Source: Gnetum montanum
Lineage: Eukaryota; Streptophyta; Gnetopsida; Gnetales; Gnetaceae
Direction of reading: 5' to 3'
Assembly (NCBI GenBank): GCA_015680685.1
Contig: MNCI01024031.1
Location: 598,415-662,414 of the forward strand
Length of the DNA: 64,000 nt
A program made the position numbers and the translations under genes. The notes beneath the pieces are model-generated. The model made no database searches. It saw only the letters and a list, made by a program, of their open reading frames with translations, and was not told the DNA's origin. Below are positions 1-11,495 of the stretch, piece by piece (position 1 is the first letter of the stretch; every line of letters begins with the position of its first letter).

Positions 1-610
1 AGTTGTTTAACAATGCGTAATATCTTTCTAAGGCCATGTCCAAGGGTTCATGTTGTGCTTGTTTCCATCCTTGGATTTGTTTCCGCAAGGCTGACACTCT
101 TGCGTAGGTTTGATATTTTTCATTAAAGAGTTCTACTATTGTTGATCAACATCGTATTGAATTTGGTTTTAACGATCTATACCATACTTTTTCTTGGCCA
201 ACGAGTTTCATAGGAGAGAGCTTAAGTTTTTGCCAACCGTTATCAATGTTGTTCCATGCGTAGGAATTGTAGAAGGCTTATAAATGTTGATGCAGATCTA
301 AGTCATAGCCTTCTGAGAAATTGGAAAAGTTGTTTAAATCAAGCCTGGGTAGATGGCTCTCTTTACGATGCCTACGTGAGATTCAAATAGCCTCTTGTAT
401 TTGTGTTAAGCTTGTAGTGGCCAGTAGGGGTTTATTGCCATTGGGTAAGTTATGTTTTCGTGCATTGGGATGATGTTGCTTTTGTTCATGTTTATAAGAA
501 ATCCCCAATTTAGGTTGTGTACTCCAATCTTCATCGGCATATAGTTCGTTGGTTCTCCAATGAACTTCCTCACTAAGTGTGGCATTATCGTGACCTTGTA
601 GGAGAGGCAT
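1..610 (-). pseudogene. Ty3/gypsy gag, N-terminal part (element E1), runs off left edge
   Basis: On the minus strand, gag starts near 610 and reads toward position 1. The first ~75 codons are open, including PLLAT near 430-410, a motif shared with the gags of E4 and E5. After a TAG the frame continues with LNNFSNFSEGYDL, WQKLKLSP, VWYRSLKPNSI and LFNEKYQTYARVSALRKQI, which is the Retrotrans_gag (capsid) core pattern. Stops fall at would-be Gln or Trp codons. Gag would form the virus-like particle. It lies just downstream of a tRNA-Asp PBS (733-750) and the 5' LTR (752-1535), so orientation and class are secure. Pol, if present, is outside the window. Among the gags here this one has the fewest interruptions. 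Confidence 0.85.
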
Positions 611-732
611 GGTTGTGAAATTGTGTGTGAATTTATATGTGACTTTTTATAATTATTTCTTTCTAAAAGATATATTGTTAAGTCCTGTACAATGACCTTG
701 TATGATATAACTAATCTAGATAACTAGCACCA

Positions 733-750
733 TCCTCGGCAACGACGCCA
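733..750 (-). other. Primer binding site, tRNA-Asp (E1)
   Basis: The minus strand matches 16 of 18 bases of TGGCGCCGTTGCCGGGGA, the complement of the plant tRNA-Asp 3' end. Both mismatches are transitions. It sits one base inside the LTR end at 752, where a minus-strand primer site belongs. tRNA-Asp priming is typical of Athila/Tat-type plant Ty3/gypsy elements. Confidence 0.9.
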
Positions 751-751
751 A

Positions 752-1535
752 TGATGAGTGGTGAGGTACCCCTACACTCAACCATACGAATACGAGCGTT
801 ACACACGCGATCTAGTCAAACTTTGCAAACAGACTAGTTGTGGAATCTAGATAGTTAGCCTTAGGTCGTAGTTCGCTGTCTTCCCACTTGGACTAGTATT
901 AGCTTTGTCACGTATGGTTTAGTCTAGAGTGAGGTGTATGATGTGTTTCTACCTAGTGCTACTCTTGAAGGCAATGGAAGATAATATTAACTAAGCTAAG
1001 AGGGAAAGGGTGATAAGGAATCTAGCTAGCCTAAGTTGGATGAGCATTCATTCCTTGATTATCCATACACATCTTGGACTTTGTGCACGACTACCACTGG
1101 GATTACTAAGCACAGATCCTAGGTACGCTACTGGGTTACCAAGTAGTCACACTTAAATGCTCGTAATCAAGTCGTACTAATTTTGCTTTTAATAGGAGTT
1201 TAAGGGTGAGAGAGATTAATTAGGAAAGTAGTAAATAAATAATTAATCTAAGTGAATGTTGCAATGATGAAGTAATCTCAATCTTTATTGCTAGTCATGT
1301 GCATGTCCAAGTATGTCACACTCGAATAAAGGATACCGTACAATTACATTCACCACACTGTGGGCATACACTAGGAGGAAAAGGGTTGAGAGAAAGAAAT
1401 TAAAACACTTAAAATAAGAACTACTTACTAACTAACTAATGCCTAACTGATCTGTCTACCTCTTATTTATAGATGAGGAGACAGGTTGTGATATCGCGTA
1501 CACAATATTGCGGTCATCCAAATGATGACTCATCA
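752..1535 (-). repeat. 5' LTR of minus-strand element E1 (784 bp)
   Basis: Read on the plus strand it begins TGATGAG and ends ACTCATCA, the TG...CA termini of an LTR. It is homologous along its whole length, in opposite orientation, to the solo LTR at 8232-9033. A TATA box with flanking CCTC/GAGG arms lies at 1460-1481. Beyond the end is AGTAG (1536-1540), presumably the target duplication; the partner copy is off-window. The R/U5 side carries the CTTGGTAAYCC-AGTAG motif twice, as in the other LTR families here. Confidence 0.9.
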
Positions 1536-1540
1536 AGTAG

Positions 1541-1797
1541 AAAAGCAAGCAATGAAGAAACAAAGATTATAATCTAAAACTGAGAAGTTGCTTAATGTAA
1601 GTAATTTAGATATTTGGGATATTTGGTTCAAGTGAATGGTGATAGTAACAATGATGTGACAAAAAAATATTAAAGTAGGATGGAGAAAATGAAGAGAAGC
1701 TAGTGGTGTGCTATGTGATAGAAAAATTCCTAGTAAGTTGAAGGGTAAGTTTTAGAGAACTACTATTAGAAGTATAATTCTATATGGGGTAGAATGC
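1541..1797 (+). pseudogene. RTE-type LINE reverse transcriptase fragment (left piece)
   Basis: Translated fragments match the C-terminal RT region of plant RTE-clade LINEs: FRYLGYLVQVNGD near 1605-1645, then SGVLCDRKIPSKLKGKF from about 1702, followed by an ILYGVECW-like motif ending at the E2 insertion. The LINE is interrupted on the left by E1 (at 1536) and on the right by E2 (at 1798). It resumes at 11496, and its 3' tail is at about 12171. It is degenerate, with frameshifts and stops. The host LINE is therefore older than both LTR elements. Confidence 0.75.
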
Positions 1798-3069
1798 TGG
1801 ATGAAGCATTTAGTGGTAATTGTATGTCAATGCAAGTCCTAGATTTGGGAATTATTTTGAACACCCTGTGTTTATAGTATAGTGTGTTTGATAGAGGTGG
1901 TTGGCTCTCTTAGATGCTTCCTTACCTCTTGGGACACACTCTAAGGTTGAATGCATTATTTTAGGCTCTTTAGGGTAATTTCAGCTTCATTTGGATGCCC
2001 TAGGATCCTTTTAGCATACCCCCTCAAGTTCTAGCTTGTACCTAAACCCAAAAGGAAAAGTGTGGTTCTTTGGGAGGGTGCACTAATTACCCTACATCAA
2101 TGCACCTGTTGCATTAGCATAGGGGCATTGATGCACCTTCCTTGTAGGTTTGGTTTACCTACCTTAGCCTCTTAAGTGTCTCGAGTTTGGTTGATTTGTG
2201 TTGACAAGCCTTAATTAGTGCTAAGGTGTTAACAAATCCTCTTTGTTCTTACACAAAAACTATAAATACCCAAGGTGAGGTCTTCTACATAACAAGTTAA
2301 TACTTAGTTATTTTTTTAGAGCTTGTGGTATCTAGTTGTGTGAAGAGCTCTTTGGGTAAGTTGAGTTCCTTTCCTCTTTGTGTATGTTTTGAGTTGATGC
2401 TTTCACAAGTGTAGCTAGAATTTATCGGAGTGCTACCATGCTTGTGTAGCCTAGAAATATTTGGCTAATGCAGAGTCCAATGTTTGTGCAGTGAATAAAG
2501 CCTATGATTTTTTCTCATTTTTACCATTGATGCCTTAAATATTAAAATTCCAAAAAATTATAAAACAATAAAACAACAAAAAATATTTATTTAATTCTCA
2601 ATTTCATAAGCTATGATGATTCAACCTTACCCAAGGAGGTCACAACTATAAGGCACAGTGTTGGGCCATTGAAGTTGTGATTGAAAGTCATTTTATTTGC
2701 ATGTTGTGTGTGGTGTTTCACCTATTCCTCAAGGGATTATGACATGTGTAAGTGTGTGAGAGCATTGCACATGTTCCCAAAAGGGATTCTGATACATATG
2801 TGTTTATTATTTTTTTGTTCTTCATAATCCCAAAACCCATAAAAATCATAAAATATAGAATTATAAATATCCTCTTATCCTTTCCACCATGGTAACATAG
2901 GTTTGTAGCATATTATATGTATTATACTATTGTTTCTATTTCTTGAATGCAATGATATACATAAGTGTTCTTGGTAATCCACTCAACATTATCTTTGAAG
3001 CTTACAATTGTATTACACCATGATTCAAATGATATATCCCTTGGTCTAAAATTGGCAGGATCCCTATCA
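1798..3069 (+). repeat. 5' LTR of E2 (about 1.27 kb)
   Basis: This is a direct repeat of 10261-11495. Shared landmarks in order: ATGAAGCAT, TGGTAATTGTATGTCAAT, TGTGGTTCTTTGGGA, GAGTGCTACCATGCTT / GAGTACTACCATGCTT, AGGAGGTCACAA, and a final GGATCCCTAT. A TATA-like CTATAAATA lies near 2260-2270. The exact start is uncertain by about 16 bp (1798 or 1814), because both copies also align at a second TGG. Confidence 0.85.
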
Positions 3070-3070
3070 T

Positions 3071-3088
3071 TAGCATCATTGCTAGGAA
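3071..3088 (+). other. Degenerate tRNA-Asp primer binding site (E2)
   Basis: TAGCATCATTGCTAGGAA matches 11 of 18 bases of the tRNA-Asp complement. All seven differences are G-to-A or C-to-T transitions. It starts one base after the LTR end, like the better preserved E1 site, so the assignment comes mostly from position plus pattern. Confidence 0.65.
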
Positions 3089-4250
3089 ATGTCTTGGTGA
3101 ATTACTTAGAATACTTGTACAATCTTATTTTTAATTTTTATTCAATCCTAGTGTGTGTTTCTTAGGATTGTCTATAGGTTTTAAAGACAAGTGAGATGAT
3201 AGATGATGCTAAGAGTGCACCAAAGACCTCAGTAAAAGTGCCAAAATAACTAAAGACTTCTATTGTATTCAAGCATGTGAATGATCCAACTTTACCATTG
3301 ATTGTCTTAATTTATCATCAGGACAAGCAAGGGAGGTGGTGTGCCATTTATGGATGTTTAGTTGTAGCTATAGTAGTAGATCTTAAGGAGGCCCTAATCA
3401 ACCTTGGGTTGTAGGAATCTTGCACATTATGTGGATTTAGAGTTAGAATTTAGTAATTAAGAGCCTCAATCGAGGTAAGAGCTCTAAGATTAGATGATGG
3501 TGAAGGAGGTCCATCATGGCTTTTCATCTGACAACTTAGATGAAAAGCAAGCTAAGAAAGCATGGCCTAGTGTAATATCATGGAGGTATGTACTTGTAAG
3601 CCATGCAGTAGTACTGGTAATGGGAAACTCCAAATTCTTGGGATACTACTCCATGGAATTCTTCAATTCAAAAATAGATGTAATTTCCTCTAAGCCCTTA
3701 TTTCATTAACTTTTCCTTGTAAGTTCCTTGTCATCAACAACAACTTCTATTATGTGATCATATGTAGGGTGGGATTCCTAGTCAACTACAACCAAGAGAA
3801 TCCAAATATTGTGATATTATCTACTATGATAATCCTGCTTCCACCTATGCTTCTAAGTGATATTACTAAGCTCCTATTAGCTTGGTTGTAGAGGGGAATT
3901 TAATATCCCATTGCAAGAGATTTTTTCATAAGTGTAGATGTGAGCATCATGGGGTTGGGTCTACTCCATCTTCTTCCTCATGTGAAGAGGATAATTCTTC
4001 TAGAAGAATAGGAGTTCAAATTCAAGAGTTCCATATACCATTCCATGAAAACTATTAGAGTAATGCATCCACTTCAAGAAATGGTTCTTTAACTCTATCT
4101 GGCTATTCAAATGTGATGGAACCTAAGAGCAATGGTGTTATAACAATTACAATATCTAAGGTAGCGATGTGGGTAGTAAAAGAAGGTCATATGACAAAAA
4201 AGAAGACCTATTCCTATAGGCTCATGGTGGAGATTCAAATTGGTGAGAAA
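3089..4250 (+). pseudogene. Probable gag/spacer region of E2, too decayed to define
   Basis: This stretch lies where gag should be, between the PBS and protease. No capsid core (WYRSL-like motif) can be recognised. A 71-codon open stretch at 3494-3709 has no family I recognise. A Ser-rich segment at about 3960-4130 resembles retroelement gag C-terminal spacer in composition only. No function is assigned. Confidence 0.35.
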
Positions 4251-4254
4251 GATC

Positions 4255-4640
4255 ATTGCCTAGATCTATGAAACTCTTATTTAGGATTCAATATTATTTC
4301 ATTGCAACAATAACTTAACTAAGGGCTTCCCTCTCTCTATAGTACCAACATCAAGTTAGAGTTAGGAAAACAATCATATACTTACCCCATGGGATAGGTG
4401 AATGATGTTATGATCACTTTAGCAAAATGATCATACCTTACTAATCTCTTAATGATTAAATGAAAGAATAAGGTGGAAGATAGCTTCCATGTCATTATGG
4501 AAAGAGCCTAGCTAAGCACTCTTGATGCTAGGTTAGTTTTCCAAGGCATCCACCTTGAAATTGGTAGGAAAGATGCAACTAGAAAGATACATTTCAAGTG
4601 GATCTCATGTGATCCTTCCCATTCTTATAACATGTGTGTT
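4255..4640 (+). pseudogene. Retropepsin-like protease remnant (E2)
   Basis: The fragment LGFNIISL at about 4280 occupies the place of the plant Ty3/gypsy D-(S/L)-G active-site strand, but the catalytic Asp codon is not recognisable. Downstream, FHVIMERA then LSTLDARLVFQ and HLEIGRKDA correspond to the C-terminal flap/ILGRPWL-type region. Several frameshifts and stops are present. In an active element this enzyme would process the Gag-Pol polyprotein. Confidence 0.6.
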
Positions 4641-4831
4641 TGCAATTGCTATGTCATAGAGCATATTTGTGTTATTAGAGATGTGAACTGGCTTGAAGAA
4701 TGGCTAGTTCATAAAGCAAGAGATTAGGCCTTTAAGAGAAGAATCAATGCTCTTGCCATATCTTATTCCAAATAATCTATTATTATTGGTAAAGATGACA
4801 CAGACACCCACAATGATTAAAGATGTGTGAT

Positions 4832-5345
4832 CTTTCTAGGCCACATTGGCTATTATTATTGTTTTACTAAAGATTATTCTAGAATAGCTAGGTTGTTATT
4901 TAAGCTCATAAAAAAGACATTTTGTTCTTGTGGAACAAGAAATATAAAAATACCTTTTAGTATCTAAAGGAAAGGTTAATCCAATCTCCCATATTGCAGA
5001 GTCCCAATTGGACTCAACCATTCCATACAATGATAGATGATTCTACTTTTTCATTGGATGCTATCCTAATGTAGTTTGGTAAGAAGAAGAGGCCCTAGTA
5101 CATCCATTATGCTAGTAGAATAATTGTGGGCATAAATTAAACTACACCACCATAGAAAAAGAATTGATAGCCATTTTTTAGCTTAAAAAATTTAGGCATT
5201 ATGTTTAGTTCTCATATGATATAATGGCTAGTTCACTTGCAAGAATTTGACCTTCATATGATTAATTTTAAGGGAGCTAAGAATGTGGTGGGAAGTCATC
5301 TATCATGGCGAAGCATTAGCAACAAGGAAGAATGTGTACTTCTTG
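4832..5345 (+). pseudogene. RT connection and RNase H remnant (E2)
   Basis: FLGHIGYYYCFTKDYSRIA (from 4832) is the conserved RT/RNase H connection (FLGHxGYYRRFIKDFSKIA class). It is followed by FHTMIDDSTFSLDAILMQF at about 5020-5080 (DAS...GAVLxQ class) and EKELIAIFQLKKFRHYV at about 5155-5205. Then VHLQEFDLHMINFKGAKN leads toward integrase. The polymerase core, with its YxDD-like motif, is missing upstream, so this pol is internally deleted. Confidence 0.75.
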
Positions 5346-5514
5346 ATGACTTTCTCAATGATCACATTTGTAAGATCATTTTCAAATTGAAGAGAAAACA
5401 TTAATGCCCATGGTTCATAAATATTCTTAATTACTAGGGAGCCTAGAAGCTTCCTCCTTGGTGGAACAAATGCAAGATCTAATGAATCTAGTACTTGGTG
5501 AGGCCTTATCGGTT

Positions 5515-6460
5515 ATCAAAGAGCACCTCTACAAGCAATGCCATGGTGGCCTCATAAGGTGGTGTGTTTATAACAAATGTGAAGATGATATCTTTGCTCA
5601 AGTGCACCATAACATCTATGATTAATACTATGCTAGCAAGAGAACCATGATAAAGCTACTACTTGTGGACAACTTTTGGCCCACCATGTTCCATGATGCT
5701 TAACACTTTATGCGTTGCTGTAAAAAATGTTAGCATGATGGAGGTATGGTCTCATGCATGAAGGAACCATAGTAGTGGATCCAACCACTAGAGCTATCTA
5801 ACATGTGGGGGATTAACTTCATCAGTCCCATCTCTCCTACCTCTAATGACAAGACATATATCATTGTATGTGTAGATTATTTCACAACATGGAAGGAAGC
5901 TACTATTGTTAAAGAATGCTCATATATATATCAAATTTTCTTTGAAATAATTTGCTCCATAGGTTTAGGATCCCACAAATCTTGATCTCTAATAATGGAA
6001 TGCATTTTACTGCTAAGGTTTTCAAGAATTTATTTGAATCTTGTGGAGTTAATCATAAGTTAACTTCACCTTGTCATTCATAGGTCAATTGCTTGGCAAA
6101 AATTATCAACCATGAAATTTTTAGAATACTTAGGAAAATGGTTAGTAGATATAGAAGAGATTGGGATAATGAGCTTAATGATGCTCTTTGGACCTATTGA
6201 ATGATATGGAAAAATCCCATTGGTTATACACCATTTGAGTTAGTCTATGGATAGATTCCATGCTTGTCTATTGGCTTTGAAATAAAAAACTTGGGTAGTA
6301 TTGTAGATTTTGACATGACCATAGATTCTACTCAAAAAGAGAGATTGATTTATGTTAATCTTCTCAATGAAAACCATAGAATCATCCTGATGCATAGTGA
6401 ATTAGAACATTCTTACACCAAGGCTCCTAAGAGAGGCTGATTTCAAACTTAGCGATAAGA
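5515..6460 (+). pseudogene. Integrase remnant (E2)
   Basis: HLYKQCHGGLIRWCVYNKC opens the region. A zinc-binding HHCC module follows (FHDAQHFMRCCKKCQHDGG at about 5688-5745). The core then reads WIQPLELSNMWGINFISPI and VDYFTTWKEA (first catalytic Asp kept). Next is ISNNGMHF, where the family has S-D-N-G, so the second Asp is replaced by Asn. INHEIFRIL keeps the catalytic Glu. GYTPFELVYGQ near 6217-6250 marks the core C-terminus. Several frameshifts and stops make it inactive. Confidence 0.8.
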
Positions 6461-8226
6461 TCCTCTATTTTAATCCATTATGATTTGCCTATTTGGGTAA
6501 GATTTAATTTCAATGAGAAGGACCATACATCATCCATACTAGTTACTAGTTTGATACAACACATATCTATGATCTTGATGAGCCAAAAAACATCTTTTTG
6601 ATTAATGGGTAATGTCTAAAGTACTAAATAGAATATCTTTCCCCTTTGAGAGTAGCTAATGATAAATCTTGTGTTTTGTACTCAAAGGTTTATCAAATGA
6701 TATACATGGATTAGTTGTGGGGGAGAATCTTCCATGCCATGTTAAACTTTTATTTCCATTTTGCTATTTTGCTTGTATGCCTTAATAAATTTAGTGTGTT
6801 TAGTTAGTATTCTTTCTATTTTTTTGAGATTAATGATCAATCATTATAATTTTTTCTTTTTTCTTAAGTGTGTTTGTGTGTATATGGAAAAAATAATTAA
6901 TGTACTTTATGAATGCTCACCTAGCATGCCAAGAGTGGATGGATGAGTAATAGATGCAATGATGATGTGAGAGTACCAAATGGATCCAACGTGAAGTCTT
7001 GATAGATGGAATGCCCATGTGGAAAAATTTACCTACCCATTTTGTTATATTTATCATCGATGAACTAGGCTTAGATTTAGCAGGAAGCAAGGACTCACAC
7101 TGTGAGTTGTTCAATCTAATGCTACTAGAACCATGGGTAGGTGATGAATCCACATCTTAGAATGTATGATTTGGAATCTTGGAAGAGTGCTTGGTTACTA
7201 CCAAGAAAAGGGCGTATCATTAAGAATCTTGTGATGATTGAATAAGTCTAATCGATGTGATTAGACCAAGGTGCACATGTTACCTTGCTTGGCCACCCTA
7301 ATTAGAAGATGTTTATGATCTTACAAATGTAAACATGCCATGTGGTGAGGGATGAATTATCTTGTCATATAAGTGAAAGATTTTAGATTGTAATCCAGCA
7401 CTCCAATGATTCCCATAATCCACATGCATCATAAAAAGTCCTCTTTTCATAAATAGAAAAAGATGAAAAAATGAAAAGAAGAGGGAAAAGAAAAGAAGAA
7501 AAATAATAGAATGATAAGAATGAAAAGAATAATGATAAGAAGAGTAATGTTATTCTAGATATTGGTCCATATAAATTGGTGCTTTTACCATTTCAAACCA
7601 ATCATGTAATTGCTCAACTAAATCAAAGTAAGTAGTTGAACCAATACCCATGTAAACCTCTTTCATTTTTAACCCATCACCTAGTTCACTTGAACTCCAA
7701 TGTAATGGTTCAAGATAATCTCCTATTCCATTCCTACTCATGGTCATAAAGGCCCAAATGTCTCTCTCTTAGTGAACTTTGGTAATGTCAATTGCTGTTC
7801 CCAATCGATTTCTCAATCCATCTATTTTAAGGGATCAAAATCTATAATTATTAATCCAAACCATGACCATATTCATTATCTCTTAGTCATGGTATTGTTA
7901 TCACAACCAAGGGGATCAATGGAAGGGTTTTAGTAGAGAAAAATTTTGGGAGCTTGTTGTGCTTACATGCATGGATGAAGGAAAATGAAATTAGCATATT
8001 AACTTTTAGTTGTTTTATGGCATGTTGTATTAGTTTGATTTCATCAATGGTTTATTCTACGAAATAACCAAGGCTCGATGAAACTATTAGTGGTAGGTAT
8101 GATCTTGTACTTTAAAGGAAGACTTGAAGCTCTATCCCTACCAAGTGGATGAGTAATGGTGAAAGGATGTGGTAGTGGATCTCTCATAGCATGTAAGATG
8201 TGCTCATGTCCTCCATGAGCTAATTG
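6461..8226 (+). other. E2 downstream noncoding region with a purine-rich tract
   Basis: Downstream of integrase I see no recognisable coding motif. At about 7446-7550 there is a 100 bp A/G-rich tract made of GAAAAG/AAGAA steps, similar in position and composition to the A/G-rich stretch of E4 at 22225-22290. The remainder is ordinary AT-rich 3' untranslated-type sequence, broken by the solo LTR that starts at 8232. Confidence 0.5.
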
Positions 8227-8257
8227 ACTAATGATGAGTTGCCATTTAGTTAACCAT

Positions 8258-8277
8258 GATATCACGTACGTGATATC
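8258..8277. promoter_or_regulatory. Perfect 20 bp palindrome in LTR U3
   Basis: GATATCACGTACGTGATATC equals its own reverse complement. It lies 26 bp inside the LTR and about 18 bp upstream of the TATA box at 8295, a position suited to a dimeric activator site. The core CACGTACGTG contains overlapping ACGT bZIP/bHLH-type cores. The E1 copy (1488-1512) keeps a mutated form. Function is inferred from position and symmetry. Confidence 0.55.
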
Positions 8278-8294
8278 GCAACTTGTCTCCTCAT

Positions 8295-8303
8295 CTATAA
8301 ATA
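8295..8303 (+). promoter_or_regulatory. TATA box of solo LTR
   Basis: CTATAAATA, followed by AGAGG, sits downstream of the palindrome and about 70 bp into the LTR, the usual U3/R position. The same motif is present in inverse orientation in the E1 LTR at 1460-1481. Confidence 0.6.
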
Positions 8304-9038
8304 AGAGGTAGATAGTTCCGATAAGCAATTTTTTAAATTATTAGTTTTTAGAGTTAAATTTTGATTTTAGTTCTTGTTTTTCTCTCAACCCCTTTCCTCC
8401 CAGTGTATGCCTGCATTGTGGTGATTGTAATTGTACGACATCCTTATTCAAGTGTGACATACTTGGACACATACATGATGAGAAATAAAGATCAAGATTA
8501 CTTCATCATTGCATCATTCACTTAGCTTAATTATTTACTTAATTGTTATTTACTACTTTCTTAGTTAATCTCTTCTTACCCTAAACTCCCATTAAACGTA
8601 GAATGAGTACGACTTGATTGCAAGCATTTAAGTGTGACTACTTGGTAATCCAGTAGCGTACCTAGGATTTGCGCTTGGTAATCCTAGTGGTAGTCGTGCA
8701 CAAGGTCCAAGATGTGTACGAATGATTGAGGAACGGATGCTCATTGCACTTAGGCTAGCTGAGATTCTCTCTCACCCTTTCTCTCTTAGCTTAGTTAATA
8801 TTATCTTCCATTGTCTTTAGGAGTAGCATTAGCATAGAAACACATCATACACCTCACTCTAGACTAAACCATACATGACAAGCTAATACTAGTGTAGGTG
8901 GGAAGACAGTGAATTGTGACCTAAGGATAATTGTCTAGATACCACAACTAGTCCATCTGCGGAGTTTGACCAGATCGTGCGTGAAATGATCGTATTCATA
9001 TGGTTGAGTGTAGGGGTACCTTGCCACTCATCAACTAA

Positions 9039-10260
9039 TTGGCTAGGGATTCAAAGATGTTACACACACATAGTTTCTCTAATTTAACATGAATTCTCCA
9101 TTCATTCCATTTCATGTCTTGTCCATTGTTGTGTGTGAAAGGAAGTCGATTAGGTAATGCAGAGGATAAGATTGATCATCCAAGGAGATAAATTTGTATT
9201 TGATGCTAATATCTTACTAGTGGTTGGGAATCCCATCAATATGTTTCATAAAGGAAATAAAGGTAAGATCATACTATGGGGAGGATGCACTTGTGAATCC
9301 TTAGTGGCATGGCATTATGAGTGATTAAGCTCAAGCTTAATTCCCAGGGTGATGGTGGTTGCATGACATAAGGCACTTAGTTGATCCTTCGTGTGTGTGG
9401 TTGTAACTCAATGAGTCTAATGATTTGACTAGGACTATATTCTTCCACTTTTTTTTTGTTTACAATTTTAATTATCTTAGTTGCTTTGGTATTAGTGTCC
9501 TAAGTTTTTTAGACCCTTTTTGATTTGTTGTTTTCCATGTTTACATTTGTAATTATCATGCTAGTCATCTTTAGTGCATGCCATTAGTTAATGTTATCTA
9601 AGGCTAGTGTCTTGTAACTCAGTGTTAAAGGAGAGATATTGATGGGTATATGATTTTCGAGCTTGTCTTATTCATTATACTCATGTACATGTCTAGATTT
9701 GGTTTTTGAGTTTGTTCTTAATGTTTTCTTTGGGGATTACACTTATCATTGTTTTCATGCATAATTTTTTCAATGATAATTTAATGCTTAAGGAATTCAC
9801 ATGATTTTAGCATTGTTGTAGTCTAGCATATGTTGCAAGTATACTCCTAGGCCCATTAAGACAACATCATTTAGATCCACATGGAGATACTTGCTTAATC
9901 GATATTCTAAAAGCCTCATTTGAAAGAAAGATTCGAAGATGAAGGGGTCACATCCCAAAATTATAAGTATGGGAGATGCATAATAATCAATAGTTAAATA
10001 CAAACCAAAAAATGATATATTGAAGATCATCCATCATATTTGAGACATCTTCAGTTCCATAAGCATGCCAAGGAACTCTTCTTGCTAGTTATCATCCCTT
10101 GATCTCTCTATTCTTAAAGTGGTAATTTTGTAATGTGTTCTACATCAAAGTATTTATACAATTATATTCATTTCACATTAACCCTATCATGTGTCTCATC
10201 CTAGCCATTGTGTATTGAATGTTAAAGCTATGAAACCATCTTTATCTACTTGTGAGGAAA
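9039..10260 (+). other. E2 3' noncoding region and polypurine tract
   Basis: No gene is visible. A segment near 9263-9300 (ACTATGGGGAGGATGCACTTG) recurs in E5 at about 36258-36280 (ACTATGGGGAGGATACACTTG), so E2 and E5 share part of their 3' UTR. A purine stretch GTGAGGAAA at 10252-10260 abuts the 3' LTR and is the likely plus-strand primer site. Confidence 0.6.
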
Positions 10261-11495
10261 TGATGAAGCATATAATGGTAATTGTATGTCAATAGTAAGC
10301 CTTGGATCTGGGAAGTATTTTGAACACAATATGGTTATAGTCTAGTATGTTTGGTGGAGGTGGTTAGTTTTTTGAGATGTGTCCTTATCTCTTGGATCAT
10401 ACTTTGAGGCTACATGCATTATTTCAAGCTCTTTAGGATGATTCTAGCTTAATATGGATGCTATTGGGCTTTTTTGGCATGTCCCTTCAGGTTTCAACTT
10501 GCACTTAGATTTAAAAGGTAAAGTGTGGTTCTTTGGGAAGGTGTGCTCACCACATACGTCAATGCATGGATGCTTACACATCCCCCTTGTAGGTTTGGTT
10601 TACTTGCATTCATCACTAAAGTGTCCCAGGTCTAGCTAGGCTACATTGATGAGCCTCTAGTGACATCAAGGCGTTGATGAACCCTCTCTATTCCTACATG
10701 AGAACTATAAGTACTTGAGATGAGTTCTTCTACCTAACTAGTTAATACTTAGTCATTTTCTTATAGCTTATGGCATCCATCTGCGTGAAAAGTTCTTCCT
10801 CCCTTGGATAAGTTGATTTCCTTCCCTATTTGTATGTGTTTTGAGTCGGTGCTTTTACAAGTACGATTAGACTTTATTAGAGTACTACCATGCTTATGTA
10901 GCTTGAAATCATTTGGTTAATGTGGAGACCAATGTTTGCATGGTGAATAAAGCTTATGGTTTTCTCTCATCTTTTTGTGGATGTATTAATTATTAAAGTA
11001 TCAAAAATATTATAAAACATTAAAATAACAAAAATATTTATTTAATTCTTATTTTCATAAGCTATATAATTCAATCCTACCGAAGGAGGTCACAATTATG
11101 CTCCATGGGTTTAGACCATAAAAGTTATGAATAAGAGGCATTTTATTTGCATTTCATGTATGGTGTTGCCCATGTTCCTTAAGAAATTACCACATGTATG
11201 AGTTTGTGTGAGCATTGCACCTATCCTCTAGAGGAATTGCAATGAATGTGTGTTTATAATTGTTATAAAAATCATAAAATATAAAATTATAAATACTCTC
11301 TTATGCTTTTCATCATGGCAACATAGATTTCCATTGCATTACATGTATTATAATATCTTTTCTATTTCTTGAATATAATGATATACACAAGTGTTTTTTG
11401 CAATTCACTCAACATCATCTTCAAAGCTTACGACTAGATTGCACTATGATTCAAATAGTATATCCCTTGGTTTAAAACTAGTGGGATCCCTATTA
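10261..11495 (+). repeat. 3' LTR of E2
   Basis: This is a direct repeat of 1798-3069 with the same ordered landmarks, ending GGATCCCTATTA. It is followed by ATGCT, shared with the left flank of the element, and then by the continuation of the interrupted RTE LINE. Confidence 0.85.

Larger units (their letters stand above)
8232..9033 (+). mobile_element. Solo LTR of the E1 family (802 bp) nested in E2
   Basis: It has TGATGAG...CTCATCA termini and a perfect 5 bp target duplication, ACTAA, at 8227-8231 and 9034-9038. No internal sequence follows: the DNA after 9038 is E2, not a PBS. It matches the E1 5' LTR (752-1535) along its length. The U3 carries the perfect 20-base palindrome GATATCACGTACGTGATATC at 8258-8277, and a TATA box (CTATAAATA) near 8295. 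It was left by LTR-LTR recombination of a full element that inserted after E2. Confidence 0.93.
1798..11495 (+). mobile_element. Ty3/gypsy LTR retrotransposon E2 (about 9.7 kb, decayed)
   Basis: The element is bounded by direct LTRs (1798-3069 and 10261-11495). It has a PBS after the first LTR, a purine tract before the second, and remnants of protease, RNase H and integrase in the order expected for Ty3/gypsy. The flanks share AATGCT (1793-1798 and 11495-11500), consistent with a 5 bp duplication blurred by a one-base indel. It is inserted in an RTE LINE. Removing the nested solo LTR (8232-9033) leaves about 8.9 kb. The RT core appears deleted: protease-like sequence runs almost directly into the RT/RNase H connection. 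It is one of the oldest insertions here, judged by its PBS (11/18) and dense stops. Confidence 0.85.

Noticed and set aside
7550-8328. Minus-strand ORFs of 65 and 94 codons
   Set aside because: The first is in E2 UTR sequence with no motif. The second crosses the solo LTR boundary and its U3 palindrome, so it cannot be an ancestral gene.
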